From positions 1 to 64,000 of the IMG/VR virus record IMGVR_UViG_3300046534_001361: DNA of 64,000 bases; one strand, 5' to 3'. The translations under genes and the position numbers were made by a program. This document shows, in pieces, positions 1 through 10,559 of this stretch. The notes under the pieces are model-generated. The model saw only the letters and a list, made by a program, of their open reading frames with translations, was not told where the DNA came from and did not search any database. This stretch comes from a virus. Numbering within the stretch: the first letter of the stretch is position 1; each line of letters opens with the position of its first letter.

Positions 1-3000
1 TCCACAAGTAGGTGATCACATCACCAGCGTCAGGATCTGAACTGCCCGAACCGTCAAGGGTAACCAATCCGCCAGTTATAACACCCTGATCGACCCCAGC
101 ATTAGCCACCGGTGCAACGTTTGCCGCTGGCGTGTCATTCCAGCTTGTGTAACCAGCCTGGGTTGGCGCGTAAGTTTGTTCTGTTGAATTAACGAGCAAC
201 CTGACTTTTGCAGAGTTATTTAAACTCACCCACGGCAGCATAGGCTGTGTTATTGCCCCTCTGCCTGAGTGTGATCCAATCAATACATTGTTAACATAAA
301 CAAAATAATCACCAAGGTCTAAATCGATTTCTAGTCCGATAATATCGTCAACTGCTGCCGGGCTTGGAAATGCCGTTGTTAGTGCGCCAGAACCTGTAAG
401 TGTTGAAGTTGAACTTTCAATGGCATTCGACACGTAAACAAATTGGCCCGTAGGCGCTGATAATTCAATGTTGAATCCTGACTCTGCAAGCCCTATTTTA
501 GTGTCAGTGTCTGAAACTCCAGAAGCATCAATCCGGTACTCAATGTACCATTTTCCGCCTGCCCTCGCGATTAAACCCCGAACATTTGAAAGTGATCCAG
601 TTGACTGAATGATCCGATCCAGATTTGATATTGTGGCCTGAGTTGAAATGTCAAGCGGGTTAAAATGCTCCGTTGACGTCTGGCCCCAAGGTAAATACCC
701 TGTGGTTTGTGGTCCATGAATAAATTCGCTGGTTTCAACAAGTAATTTACACTCAGCAACACCCGTGTTACCGCCGCCAGCAAAGCGAAGAAAAGGTAGC
801 ATTTTGATCGGATAATTCCCAGCGGTTAACTGCCCCGTTGCAACACCGTTTATATAACCAATAGCCGATCCAGTATCAAGATCAATTTCCAATCCTAATA
901 TTGTAGTTTGATTCGTCTGCCGAGCGCTATTATGCGAGCCTGTGCTTATCGATCCAGATGTCGGGGTTTTAATTCCTAAGTGACTAAAATCATTAGATTG
1001 TGCGTTGTAGGGTTCAAGACTAAATAAACTACCGTAATTTACCGTAGTCTTACTTATAACACCACAGTAAAATTTAACCGGTTGGTTTGACGATGAACAA
1101 GAAAACTCAATAAATCTTTTACCGTCAAGATGCTCTATAATGCCTCTAATTTCCACAAATGGACCTGAAGTACCTAACCATCTCACTATTTTGTTTTGAG
1201 AAAAAACTGAAAGATCTAGGCTTTTTTCTGCTGCGTTCCAATGAATTAAAGAAGGTGTGAAATCGGCCTGATCATTCCAAGTTAAAAACCCTAATTGTGT
1301 GGGGATGTAATTTTGCTCTGTTGAGTTAACGAGTAACCGAGCAGTAGCACCGTTGTTTAAAATCATATACGGAACCATTGGGCTTGTTATTGCCCCATGT
1401 CCAGTAAATGATCCAAACAAAACATTGTTAACGTAAACAAAAAAATCACCCAGGTCTAAATTAACCTCAAGCGAAATGATATCGTTTATCAACGCTGGGC
1501 TTGGCATCGGCGTAGTAAGCGCATTAGTTCCGGTCGTTGTTGATGTAGATGATTCAATCTGATCCGATACGATAATGTACTGACCCGACGGAGTGTTAGC
1601 AGTTAAAGTAAAAGTTGTGTTGGCAAAGCCAAGTTTGATATCAGTATTGCTAACACCGCCGCTGTCAACCCGATACTCTATGTACCATTTTCCGCCAGTC
1701 CTGGCAACGGCACCCCGGCCAGATAATAAACCCCCGTCTGATAATAGACTACGGTCAAGATTGCTTATCTTTGCAGCAACTGAAATATCAACAGGGTTCA
1801 TGTGTTCGACCGATAATTTACCCCACGGCAAAAACTCTGCATTGGATGGACCAAAGACAAAATCATTTTCCGTTAGTAATAATTTAGTGTCACCCGTACC
1901 AGCTGGGCTGCCGGTGCTGATCATGCGTGACAGCGGATAAATAGCAGCAGCAAAATCATTAGCTGTAATTGTTTGTGCTAACAGGCCATCAATGTACAAC
2001 GCAATAGTACCGACAAGTAGATCAACCTCGATACCGATAACTTGAGTTTGATTTAGTATTTCGCCGCCCAGTGTTCCGGCGCTCACAGTTCCAGATAAAA
2101 CGGTCCTAGCGACGATTGAACTAGGAGCGTTTAGCTGCAATAATACAGTTTCGTTCGAAGACAACGCCCCGTAAACAGTTCCCGCCCGGCTTATCAGCCC
2201 TGGAGTAAAATTTATACCTGTGTCTGTTGAGGTGCAAATAAATTCAATAAATCGCTTGTCGCCACGATGGTCAACACTTCCACGACCATCAACAACCGAT
2301 CCGCCAGATTCTGATCTTTGTGAGTTTGTGTTTTGGTCTGTGATAGTCATTGATGAGGATTTATCAGTTAAACTCCAATAATCGCCCGAATACAATAAAC
2401 TGATCGGTTGTTCGATGTAAATATTTAAAATGGATAATTTTCCATTTTTGCAAAACAGCTCCACTTTTGATCGTACGTTATCTAAAGTAAACGTACTACC
2501 AAGATCTAAATTGCCCATTGTTTTTACTAAAGTTATAGGCCGGTCACTGTTTGAAATGGATAGTAAAACCCTTGCGCCCTCTTTACAATTGCTGATTGTG
2601 TGTAGCTGTGCAGTGCCTGTGCCAGCGTGATCAATCACGTGTGCAGAGCTAGATATAGTTATTGCACCACTAGCTACTAACAAATCAGCACCCGTTGTTG
2701 TAATATATTGTCCAGCATGGGATATGTCACCGTGACCGTTTATTTGGGCTTTAACAGTTTCGGCATTGCTATTAATCGTAATTATTGGATCGTCATCCTC
2801 GACGCTAGTTGACGTCAAAATTAATGGCGCTTTGATCTGTGCGCTTGATGCTGCTATCCATTTAAGGCCTGATGAATGAAAAATTATAGAATTGCCCGGA
2901 GCAATGGAATGATCACCCTGAGTACTGGTACTGTTCGGAAATGTGGCAATGTAATTTACTGTTGCTAAGACAGATAATATTGAATTTATCACTGTTAGCT

Positions 3001-3430
3001 GTATACCGTCGCTCCCAGGTACAGGCAGGGTGATAGCTGCATCAGCAGCTAGTGTATACAACACACTTTCGTAAATATCAACATCACTTAATGATAATGC
3101 CAGATCAATAGCAGGATCAATTACCTTTTGCCCGGCCCTTTGCTCTGATCCAAACTCAGTGTCTACGCCGTTAGTAGTTATTATATACGTTCCTGGCGCT
3201 ATATAAAAAGCAAAAACACCACTTCCATTAGCAACCGCGCCGGGCTGAGCTATTGGAGTGCTACCAGCATCATCAAGAAAAATAGGCGCTAAAAGGCCAC
3301 TGGATTTAAATTTAACAGAGACTACAGCACCAACTATAACATTAGTATTGTCCGCATCTAAAGCGCCCGCACCAGCTGCCGGTTGGTCTACTTGTGCAAT
3401 CACCGAAAATGACTGATGTATTAATGTCAA
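1..3430 (-). CDS. Tail fibre with SPRY-like repeats and a PKD-like domain (partial, C-terminus off window)
   Basis: One frame stays open from the left edge to a TTG codon at 3430, whose TTGA overlaps the TGA of the upstream tail gene, so I take TTG as a coupled start. The first ~330 residues look like an N-terminal tail-attachment part. After that, two module types alternate A-B-A-B (roughly 2370-1800, 1800-1275, 1275-690, 690-140). A modules carry GKRFIEF or DKRFIEF and B modules GKWYIEY; all carry a later (L/I)E(V/I)(D/N)L string and a (Y/V)(I/V)(N/D)(N/G)(V/L)L strand, as in SPRY/concanavalin-like folds. The sequence ends in a PKD-like motif (LDGSGSSDPD near 50). Likely receptor binding or virion decoration. 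The fibre role is inferred from position and fold. Confidence 0.75.
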   Translation of the reverse strand, partial: MTLIHQSFSVIAQVDQPAAGAGALDADNTNVIVGAVVSVKFKSSGLLAPIFLDDAGSTPIAQPGAVANGSGVFAFYIAPGTYIITTNGVDTEFGSEQRAGQKVIDPAIDLALSLSDVDIYESVLYTLAADAAITLPVPGSDGIQLTVINSILSVLATVNYIATFPNSTSTQGDHSIAPGNSIIFHSSGLKWIAASSAQIKAPLILTSTSVEDDDPIITINSNAETVKAQINGHGDISHAGQYITTTGADLLVASGAITISSSAHVIDHAGTGTAQLHTISNCKEGARVLLSISNSDRPITLVKTMGNLDLGSTFTLDNVRSKVELFCKNGKLSILNIYIEQPISLLYSGDYWSLTDKSSSMTITDQNTNSQRSESGGSVVDGRGSVDHRGDKRFIEFICTSTDTGINFTPGLISRAGTVYGALSSNETVLLQLNAPSSIVARTVLSGTVSAGTLGGEILNQTQVIGIEVDLLVGTIALYIDGLLAQTITANDFAAAIYPLSRMISTGSPAGTGDTKLLLTENDFVFGPSNAEFLPWGKLSVEHMNPVDISVAAKISNLDRSLLSDGGLLSGRGAVARTGGKWYIEYRVDSGGVSNTDIKLGFANTTFTLTANTPSGQYIIVSDQIESSTSTTTGTNALTTPMPSPALINDIISLEVNLDLGDFFVYVNNVLFGSFTGHGAITSPMVPYMILNNGATARLLVNSTEQNYIPTQLGFLTWNDQADFTPSLIHWNAAEKSLDLSVFSQNKIVRWLGTSGPFVEIRGIIEHLDGKRFIEFSCSSSNQPVKFYCGVISKTTVNYGSLFSLEPYNAQSNDFSHLGIKTPTSGSISTGSHNSARQTNQTTILGLEIDLDTGSAIGYINGVATGQLTAGNYPIKMLPFLRFAGGGNTGVAECKLLVETSEFIHGPQTTGYLPWGQTSTEHFNPLDISTQATISNLDRIIQSTGSLSNVRGLIARAGGKWYIEYRIDASGVSDTDTKIGLAESGFNIELSAPTGQFVYVSNAIESSTSTLTGSGALTTAFPSPAAVDDIIGLEIDLDLGDYFVYVNNVLIGSHSGRGAITQPMLPWVSLNNSAKVRLLVNSTEQTYAPTQAGYTSWNDTPAANVAPVANAGVDQGVITGGLVTLDGSGSSDPDAGDVITYLW

Positions 3431-5991
3431 GATCTTAACCCTCGAATGTTTAAATTGTTATCGCCACTTGTTATAGTAACAGTATTGCCGTTAGATACAA
3501 TAGCAAAACCCTGTTGGCCGCCAGTTGAGCCAGGTTGATTATCGCCAGGCGCACCCCATACCCCGCCGCTAGTAACTCCCACAGATCCGGGCGAGCCAAC
3601 TGATCCATTTTGACCGTCCAGGCCCTCGTCAACAAACCCACTAGATCCATCAAGCTCAACTGTTCCTTTTGAATGCCCATTGCCCCCGATGTAACCCTGA
3701 CCACCGGACCCACCATTACCCGCAGTACCGCCAACGCTGGGCGTGTTTTGACCGACGGACTTACCGCCACCAGCTGCGCCACCGCCCGACCATATAGCAC
3801 CTGCTCCAACATTTATAGAGCAATCAACAGTTGCTACAAATACGTTACCACCCGGCAAACCGTCGGTTCCAAGTTCTGTTTTGCTAGTGACAATAACATC
3901 AGCTGCTTGAGGTATCAGCAACTGCCCACCTGCGCCACCACGACCACCCGCGCCAAACATTGAACCCCTAATGATAAACTCAAAAGTGACACCCGGCGCT
4001 TGAGACCCAGTTGTAAATGCATTGTGCGCGGTTGTAGTCGCACCAATCACAACGCCCGTATCAATTAATATTATGTAGTTCCCGGCTGGTGGGGAGTATT
4101 CAGACGATAGATCATAATTTTCTTTATTTGCATCGATAATAAAATCAATGGTAACGCCCAGCAATGGATCTTGAAATAAACGAGCAACGCATTTGTACTG
4201 CATATTCCCCATGTAAGACAATGATATCAGCTGGTAATTTCTTGATCTCGTAGTTCCATCTAATTCCACACGCTGATCTGATGAAATACTAACAATAGTC
4301 CCCAATTCTAAAACGCTGCCCTGAGTCACACCTACGCTAGTAACGTCTAAAATAAAATCAACTTCAACCGGTATCTCAACAGATCGATCTATAACTCGTT
4401 GAGACATTGCAGCGCCAATAGTGACGTCATTGTTTGATGTCGTTAGCCAATTGTTGAAAAATATTTCTTTTTCGTTTACATCACCTTTTTTCGTAGGTGA
4501 TTCAACGCCAACCTCAACTGCACTAAACACAATTGAGTAATTTTCTATGCCGCTGTCTTTTGTAATGTCGTTAGATGCCCATGCTACAGGGTGTCTTGTA
4601 TATTGCTGCTTTGGTTTTCTTTTAAAATTAAGGCTTCTGGCTTTGAAATGTTCATTATCATTGAGCGATATGACTCCTGCCGATGCATCGGTAACCGGTT
4701 TAATCCTGATCTTGCTGGCCGTTGAGCTGTAAAACATTGTTAGATCACCAATTTTAACTAACTCATTGATTAACTTTTTTATGCTGGTAGGTTTGCTTAT
4801 TATGCGAGTTATTAAAATACTTGAGGTAGCATTGATGGCATCAGTGTAATTATCAAAAAAACGGGTAGGTATAGTAGTTAGATTCATTATAGTTTGAATT
4901 ATTACAACAACATTTACTTGTGCAAACTCAAGGCATTGTTGAACTGTTGAGTTTATTTCATGATCAGTTATTTTTGTCCCACCAATGCCGCGCTCAATAA
5001 TGTTCAGCACAAAATCACTAGCAACGGTAACCCTGATAACCTCAGAATCGATCCTTATTGCAGGGCTAGAGCCGACAACTCCGTAATCTAGTGCAGGCGC
5101 TGAGGTGTACTGTATTGTTGTACTAGCACTAGTTATTTGATTGCTAACAACAGTGCCCAAAGATTTTGCAGGAGCTTGAGCTTTTGTTTCTTCGGTGAGC
5201 ATTAACGGATCCAAAAGGCTTAGTGTAGCAACATTTTTTTCGCTAAGTTGAAAGTCATCAATTAGGTACTCGTCAGTTTGGTAATTATTAAGATTAAAGT
5301 TTTTCGGATCAAATCCAACGTGAGTTTTGACCGGTCGACCTTCAAAATATGGGTTTCGAACTTCAAGTTTGGCAAATAAATTTGAAAGGTTTGTGCGCCT
5401 GCCAGGGTACGGCACGTAGCTATCATAATCAGTATCACTTTGTATTGTGATATTTGCGCGAGCACTGCTTCCCATCGATTCGCCTGGGTCAACTTTAGCG
5501 CCAGATGGTCTATAATTTAAAAGTCCTGAATGGTATTTTTCGCCCAGCGGGAGCGGACACGATGGAAATCTAAACGTTGTCGATAGACCCTCTAAAAATG
5601 AATCCGGAGCGCTACAAGTTTGAGGAAATGATCTACAACTTCCATCAACTTCTCCGGAATGTTTTATTATCACTGATCCTGCTGAATGACTTAAGTTTAC
5701 TGTGCCAAATTTAGATCTACCGTCGATCTGAATGGTTAAATTGTCGATAATTGTTACACTAATTAACTCATCATCCCACAATATGTACGGGTCTGCGTTA
5801 ATAAAGTTGATAGGAGTGCCACCCGTAACAGCTATAGTTACAGCAGTTGCACTAGATGAGATTGCTGAGGATGTAGTGATAGTGCCATCAATAACCGATT
5901 GTGCGGTAGTGTGTCGACATTTATCAAGCAATATATCCACTATTTCAGAGATTGCCTGCCCTGACTGCTCTTTTAATAAGTCAAACGTCAT
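3427..5991 (-). CDS. Tail-tip/hub protein with glycine-rich C-terminal adhesin domain
   Basis: This 854-aa protein lies directly downstream of the distal tail protein, with a TAATG start overlap. Residues 1-620 resemble a baseplate hub or tail-tip protein of siphoviruses, with an Ig-like early part and mixed beta segments. After about residue 655 it becomes strongly glycine-rich (GAGGRGGAGG, GGGAAGGG, GGTAGNGGSGG and more) up to about residue 830. Such polyglycine regions are known receptor-binding domains in phage adhesins and in the tail-tip proteins of some lambda-like phages. The fusion suggests the tip itself contacts the host surface. Hub identity is inferred from gene order. Confidence 0.7.
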   Translation of the reverse strand: MTFDLLKEQSGQAISEIVDILLDKCRHTTAQSVIDGTITTSSAISSSATAVTIAVTGGTPINFINADPYILWDDELISVTIIDNLTIQIDGRSKFGTVNLSHSAGSVIIKHSGEVDGSCRSFPQTCSAPDSFLEGLSTTFRFPSCPLPLGEKYHSGLLNYRPSGAKVDPGESMGSSARANITIQSDTDYDSYVPYPGRRTNLSNLFAKLEVRNPYFEGRPVKTHVGFDPKNFNLNNYQTDEYLIDDFQLSEKNVATLSLLDPLMLTEETKAQAPAKSLGTVVSNQITSASTTIQYTSAPALDYGVVGSSPAIRIDSEVIRVTVASDFVLNIIERGIGGTKITDHEINSTVQQCLEFAQVNVVVIIQTIMNLTTIPTRFFDNYTDAINATSSILITRIISKPTSIKKLINELVKIGDLTMFYSSTASKIRIKPVTDASAGVISLNDNEHFKARSLNFKRKPKQQYTRHPVAWASNDITKDSGIENYSIVFSAVEVGVESPTKKGDVNEKEIFFNNWLTTSNNDVTIGAAMSQRVIDRSVEIPVEVDFILDVTSVGVTQGSVLELGTIVSISSDQRVELDGTTRSRNYQLISLSYMGNMQYKCVARLFQDPLLGVTIDFIIDANKENYDLSSEYSPPAGNYIILIDTGVVIGATTTAHNAFTTGSQAPGVTFEFIIRGSMFGAGGRGGAGGQLLIPQAADVIVTSKTELGTDGLPGGNVFVATVDCSINVGAGAIWSGGGAAGGGKSVGQNTPSVGGTAGNGGSGGQGYIGGNGHSKGTVELDGSSGFVDEGLDGQNGSVGSPGSVGVTSGGVWGAPGDNQPGSTGGQQGFAIVSNGNTVTITSGDNNLNIRGLRS

Positions 5992-6800
5992 TAAGCATAT
6001 CCATTAAATTCAAACGCGATTGTTGTGTATAGTCCACTAGAATATGTTGGATGCCTTAATTTGTCGGGGTCCTGTCGACCAAATATAACCTCATCAAGGC
6101 TGTTGTTCCATTTAAAGAATGTTGCTTTTGAATCAATCACGTGGTTTTGATATTCGTCCCACCACAAATTAACACCGCTGAAATCAATATAATCAAAAGA
6201 TCCCTTAGCCTCATGGCCCTTTAATTCTCGCCGTCCTTTTACAAAATTATTGCCACCAGAAGTAAAGCCAATCGCTTTATCTTGTAATGCAGTTTTGCCA
6301 GGCTGAAAACCCCTTGAGGGCGTTCTGGGAAACTGAATTGACTCACCAATATGGATCGCGCCGATATAGCATTTAGATGTAAAATTTAATGTTATACGTT
6401 GCTTATTACCAGTGATCTGATCAAAACACAATAAAAACGGCTTGTTATCAGTTAGCGTATTAAATGTTGCCGCAATTATATAACCAGTGCCTGGATCAAC
6501 CTCAACTTGACCTGTTAAACCCGCTGTGCCGCCGTTATGAATCGCTATCCCGACGTAATCAATAATAGATGCATCCGCTTGAACAAACTCAATAACAACT
6601 GATCCGCTCGTTGCTAACGGGCTGTATTGTGTGGCGTCTTTATTGTCGTGTGAGTTGATAAATAAATACTCGGGGTCTTCAGCCTGCCCACTTACAGAGG
6701 ATATTGGGATCGTATTCCTAAAGCCAAATACCGAAAAATCTTTTGTTTTACTGGCTTGCGCAGCTGTCAGCTGTGACTGTACGACAATACAATTTGACAT
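5991..6800 (-). CDS. Distal tail-like protein
   Basis: A 269-aa protein between the tape measure and the tail-tip gene, where siphoviruses encode the distal tail (Dit-like) ring. Both junctions are tight TAATG overlaps, so it belongs to the tail operon. It has no signal peptide or membrane segment. It ends in a beta-rich aromatic C-terminus (TTIAFEFNGYA). I do not recognise a named family with certainty; the role rests on position and size. Confidence 0.6.
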   Translation of the reverse strand: MSNCIVVQSQLTAAQASKTKDFSVFGFRNTIPISSVSGQAEDPEYLFINSHDNKDATQYSPLATSGSVVIEFVQADASIIDYVGIAIHNGGTAGLTGQVEVDPGTGYIIAATFNTLTDNKPFLLCFDQITGNKQRITLNFTSKCYIGAIHIGESIQFPRTPSRGFQPGKTALQDKAIGFTSGGNNFVKGRRELKGHEAKGSFDYIDFSGVNLWWDEYQNHVIDSKATFFKWNNSLDEVIFGRQDPDKLRHPTYSSGLYTTIAFEFNGYA

Positions 6801-9800
6801 TATGTTAGTACGCCCACTCTAGTTAATTCGGTCTGTGCGTTTGTGATGTTTATTATCGTGTCATCATCATTTGATAGCAAGTCCTGCAATTGCTCTCTAG
6901 TCATAATAAAGTTTTCTGGCGCTCTAATGTCAATTATTCTTTGCTGATTGGGTTGATCAACCGCTTGCTGAGATGGCGAGCCGGATCCAGATGGGGAGCC
7001 TGATCCAGATGGGGAGCTTACACTACCAGCCGATCCTAACGAAGATCCTTTTATAGCTGCAAATAGGGCTGCGCCCTCTGTAGCAACTATAGCCGCGTAA
7101 CGTAAATTTGCCGGAAAAGGGTTATCTAGCGCTTTCGCAACCGCCGAGGCTATGCTAACAATGCTTGATGATATTGCAACGGCTTTTTGTATTTTAAATG
7201 AATTTTTACCAAAAGTTGACAATATTGAAAGTAACGATGTAGCTGCTGATTGGGAATCATTAATTTCTTTCATTTTGGCGGCTCGCTTGATTTTAGCCTC
7301 ATCAATGGCCGCTTTTTTTCTAGCCTCAGCGCTCTTTAATTCTATTTCCGTTAGGGCGTCTTGGAAAACCTGATTATCAGTGATCTGCAATTCTCGAAGT
7401 GCCGCTATTGCCTGCCGTTTTGATTCCTCATCATTTTGAAGTCGTTCTAGTTCGATCTGGAGATCTTCCTCTTGCCTCGCAAGTCTTGTATCCCGTGCCA
7501 TAATTAGCGCGGCTTCCTCATCTGATATAAATCCAAGCTGAGCGGCTAGTTTAAATGCAAGCTGATCTTGAAGTGCTGACTGTTCATTTTTCAGGTCATC
7601 AATAAAAGATGACGGGTCAGATTTTGTTTTGCTAATATTATCCTGTAAAACTTTAGCTGCTGCTAAATTTGCAGCGTTAAAGTCGGCGGTGACTGCCGCT
7701 TTTGAAACCTCGTCATCTCTCAATTTTTTTATTTCAGCGTCAAAATCAGCTTGTCTTTTTTGACTCTTAATAGCGAATGACTGCACAAGCCCTGCTTGTT
7801 CTTCAGTAAAAAACCCTTCACTAACGCCTTTCCTAAAAAGTAGCTCTTGATTTAACAGTCGAGTTTCTTCAATTAGCAATTTTTGGAATTTAGAATCTTT
7901 TCGAGTTTTTGGCGCTTCTTTTACATCTGCCGTCTGCTCATCCAGACGGATTGTTGTTATAACCAATTGTTTGGCTGATATTGTATTAAGCTGATCTTCA
8001 AATTTTGCAACCTGTTCGAAAAGCCCCAGTATTTCGTCTGAGTTTTTTGCTACAGCAATTAATTCACTAATCCCCTGTGCGATTTTAGCAACCCTAATTT
8101 CATCCTCAGTTCCTGTAAACTCGATTTTTTCAGATTTAGTAAATTCATTAAGTTTCTCTCTTGAAATTGAGAGTTGCAAGTTTATTTTTTTAAACTGATC
8201 TTCGAGTTTTTTGGCCTCTGCTAATTGAGCACCATCAGACATTCGCACAAATGCAGCTGTTATTTTATCAATCTCTTCAACCGTGATTTTTGCTTTTGGC
8301 TTTATATTATCTTGAGAGTCAATAAAGGTTTTCATTGCTACTGCTGCAATTATTAAAACGCCAATCGGCCCACCCAAAAATGACATTGCAGTACTCAACC
8401 CTGCGGTTGCTGCTGTTGCTATTCTAGCCGCTACTGTATGCGCTCGCTCTGCTATAGTTAGTCTCACTGTTGCCGCTGTTGCTGCGGCTTTCGCTGAAGT
8501 CGAGACCTGGCTTGCAGCTGTTGAATTTCGATCAGCAATTAAAAGATTTGCTTTAGCTTTTGTTGCTATAACCTCAGCCGCAGAAAGCTCTTTTGTTGCT
8601 AGGGTGTTTGCCTTTTTTGCCGCTGCTAGGCTCCTTTCTGCTACCGATAGACTATCCGTAGTTACTTTGCTTTTTACTTTTGCCGTTTGAGATAACACCT
8701 CAAACTCTGCTGATTTTTTCGTGGCTTGTGCCGTTGCCAGTCTAGATTTTGCCTCTGCCACTGTTGCGGCTGATAGTGTTTTTGATGCTTTTGCGCTAGC
8801 TAAAGTTTGATTTGCTGCGTTGCGTTTAGATCCATCAGCCTTTATTATTGCCGCGCTATTTTCAGCAATTGCTTTTTTTTCTACCCCTTGAGCTATGGCA
8901 AAATCTCTAGTAGCTACTTGTGATTTTCTTGAGCTATCTGTTAATTTAATTTTTGCTTTTTCGTTGGCTTTTTCGGATCTGGTGAGGCTTTTTGTTGCAA
9001 GCCCTAATTCTTTTGTTGCTGATCTTTGATCATTCTTAGCTTTACCAAGTGCGCTCTCAGTTTTGCCTAATTTTCTTTTTTCTTTTTCTGATTTTACATC
9101 TGCACTTGCAGCGTTAAGGGTTTGTTGAGTTTGGTTTTTTGTTGAGTTTGCAGCGCTTAATGTTGTTGCGGCTTTGTGCTGATTAGCGTCTGCTGTTGCA
9201 AGTATCGCCGCTGTTCTTTGTTTTTCTGCCGCTGATAATCTTAATTGTTGATTTGCTAAATTTGCGGCTGCTGCTGCATCAGCCAGCTTTGTACCTGTGC
9301 TGGTTATTGTGGCTTTGGCGCTAGCTATTGTAGCTGCAATGTAGGCTGTTATTGATGGGACAACCCTTGCTAACATCACAGAGCTAAGAATTATTGCACC
9401 ATTTACTAATACGTCAATATTCTCAGACGCTGTTACAAACGCAGCACCAAACGCGGCAACAGTAGTTTTAACTACCGTTGAGCTGCCGATAAAGGCAGTT
9501 GCGTTGGTGTTTGCTATTTCAACATTTTGACCGAATGTTTTAACAGAATCCGCCATTTTTCGATCAATCACGTCTGCTGCCTTATCTAATGCAATGGCAA
9601 GCACTTTGGCGCTAATACCGCCAGTAGCGGCAAAATCCCTAAGTTCGCCTTGAGTCATTTGCAATTCACGCTGCAAGGCTTGCATTATTTCCGGCGCATT
9701 CTCCGCAATTGAATTAAATTCATCCCCGCGCAATACGCCGGAGCTAAAAGCTTGTCCTAACTGAGTAATTGCTCCTCTAGATTCAGCCGCTGATTTTCCT

Positions 9801-10228
9801 AACACTGAGAAGCTTTTTGATATGGTTTCTGTAAGCCTTAAATTTCGCTCAGTAGAAAAGCCAAGTTCTTTAGTTGAACTTGTTAATTGAGCATAAAGCT
9901 CTGAGGTTGCAACCAGTCCTGTTCTTGCGCGGTTAGAGACTCCAACTAAATCCTCAGTCCTTTGAGTTAATTCTGCCGTTGAGCTTGTTGTTTGTCGTAG
10001 CTGATTTTGCACTTGCGTAAACGCATCTGCATACTCTATTACTTTACTAGCAACAAGCGCCGTAGCAACACCAGCTGCTACTTTGCTCATTACCATAAAC
10101 TCAGATGTGGCGCGGTTGGCTGAACTTCTGAGGTTTGTTACCCCTCTATCTAATTGGCTTATTCCTCTCTGCGCTCTGTTTGTTCGCAGCTCAATTTCAA
10201 TTATTTCTCTTACAGTTGCCAAAATCAC
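6800..10228 (-). CDS. Tape measure protein
   Basis: This 1142-aa protein is the longest in the window and sets tail length in this phage type. Residues 100-215 carry the conserved TMP N-terminal motif (RGDEFNS at 168-174, then an ALQR and a QGELRDFAATGG segment). Residues 300-600 are an extended Ala/Lys/Ser coiled coil of near-repeats (AAKKANTLATKELSAAE type). A hydrophobic stretch near 620-645 may be the membrane-inserting part, and the C-terminus is Ser/Gly/Pro-rich. The start is GTG, overlapping the TGA of the frameshift ORF. A copy of the 169-214 motif occurs in the accessory gene at 43487-44842. Confidence 0.93.
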   Translation of the reverse strand: MILATVREIIEIELRTNRAQRGISQLDRGVTNLRSSANRATSEFMVMSKVAAGVATALVASKVIEYADAFTQVQNQLRQTTSSTAELTQRTEDLVGVSNRARTGLVATSELYAQLTSSTKELGFSTERNLRLTETISKSFSVLGKSAAESRGAITQLGQAFSSGVLRGDEFNSIAENAPEIMQALQRELQMTQGELRDFAATGGISAKVLAIALDKAADVIDRKMADSVKTFGQNVEIANTNATAFIGSSTVVKTTVAAFGAAFVTASENIDVLVNGAIILSSVMLARVVPSITAYIAATIASAKATITSTGTKLADAAAAANLANQQLRLSAAEKQRTAAILATADANQHKAATTLSAANSTKNQTQQTLNAASADVKSEKEKRKLGKTESALGKAKNDQRSATKELGLATKSLTRSEKANEKAKIKLTDSSRKSQVATRDFAIAQGVEKKAIAENSAAIIKADGSKRNAANQTLASAKASKTLSAATVAEAKSRLATAQATKKSAEFEVLSQTAKVKSKVTTDSLSVAERSLAAAKKANTLATKELSAAEVIATKAKANLLIADRNSTAASQVSTSAKAAATAATVRLTIAERAHTVAARIATAATAGLSTAMSFLGGPIGVLIIAAVAMKTFIDSQDNIKPKAKITVEEIDKITAAFVRMSDGAQLAEAKKLEDQFKKINLQLSISREKLNEFTKSEKIEFTGTEDEIRVAKIAQGISELIAVAKNSDEILGLFEQVAKFEDQLNTISAKQLVITTIRLDEQTADVKEAPKTRKDSKFQKLLIEETRLLNQELLFRKGVSEGFFTEEQAGLVQSFAIKSQKRQADFDAEIKKLRDDEVSKAAVTADFNAANLAAAKVLQDNISKTKSDPSSFIDDLKNEQSALQDQLAFKLAAQLGFISDEEAALIMARDTRLARQEEDLQIELERLQNDEESKRQAIAALRELQITDNQVFQDALTEIELKSAEARKKAAIDEAKIKRAAKMKEINDSQSAATSLLSILSTFGKNSFKIQKAVAISSSIVSIASAVAKALDNPFPANLRYAAIVATEGAALFAAIKGSSLGSAGSVSSPSGSGSPSGSGSPSQQAVDQPNQQRIIDIRAPENFIMTREQLQDLLSNDDDTIINITNAQTELTRVGVLT

Positions 10229-10524
10229 ACCTTACTATTTGTTTTGGTTATCCGGTTAATTTCGTCTAAAGTGTATTTTTCGTCTAGTTTGCGGATAGCG
10301 TAGATAAATAAATCATCGGGATAACCCCCAGCGCCGTTAAATTGAATATGAGACCTAATTGATGATTCTTTTATGTCCCGTGGCATACGGTCTATATAAT
10401 CACGCTCTCGACTAATATAATTAAAAGATTCAATTAATTTAGCCTGTTTTTTATTCAGATTCGGTTTGTTGATAAAAAACTGATCTTCGATGCCTGCATG
10501 TTTATATTGGTCATAAAGCAACAT
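10225..10524 (-). CDS. Tail assembly chaperone, downstream part (GT-type frameshift extension)
   Basis: A 99-aa frame just upstream of the tape measure gene. The frame is open upstream to a slippery heptamer at 10566-10572, so it is most likely expressed mainly as the C-terminal extension of the preceding 129-aa protein, as in lambda G/GT. The frameshift product would be 241 residues: 128 from the upstream frame plus 113 from this frame. Internal initiation at 10524 is possible but unneeded. The protein is charged (YDQYKHAGIEDQF near its start), fitting a chaperone that binds the tape measure. Confidence 0.75.
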   Translation of the reverse strand: MLLYDQYKHAGIEDQFFINKPNLNKKQAKLIESFNYISRERDYIDRMPRDIKESSIRSHIQFNGAGGYPDDLFIYAIRKLDEKYTLDEINRITKTNSKV

Positions 10525-10559
10525 TTCTTCCGCGCCATAACCGCAATTGGCCCGGTAAT

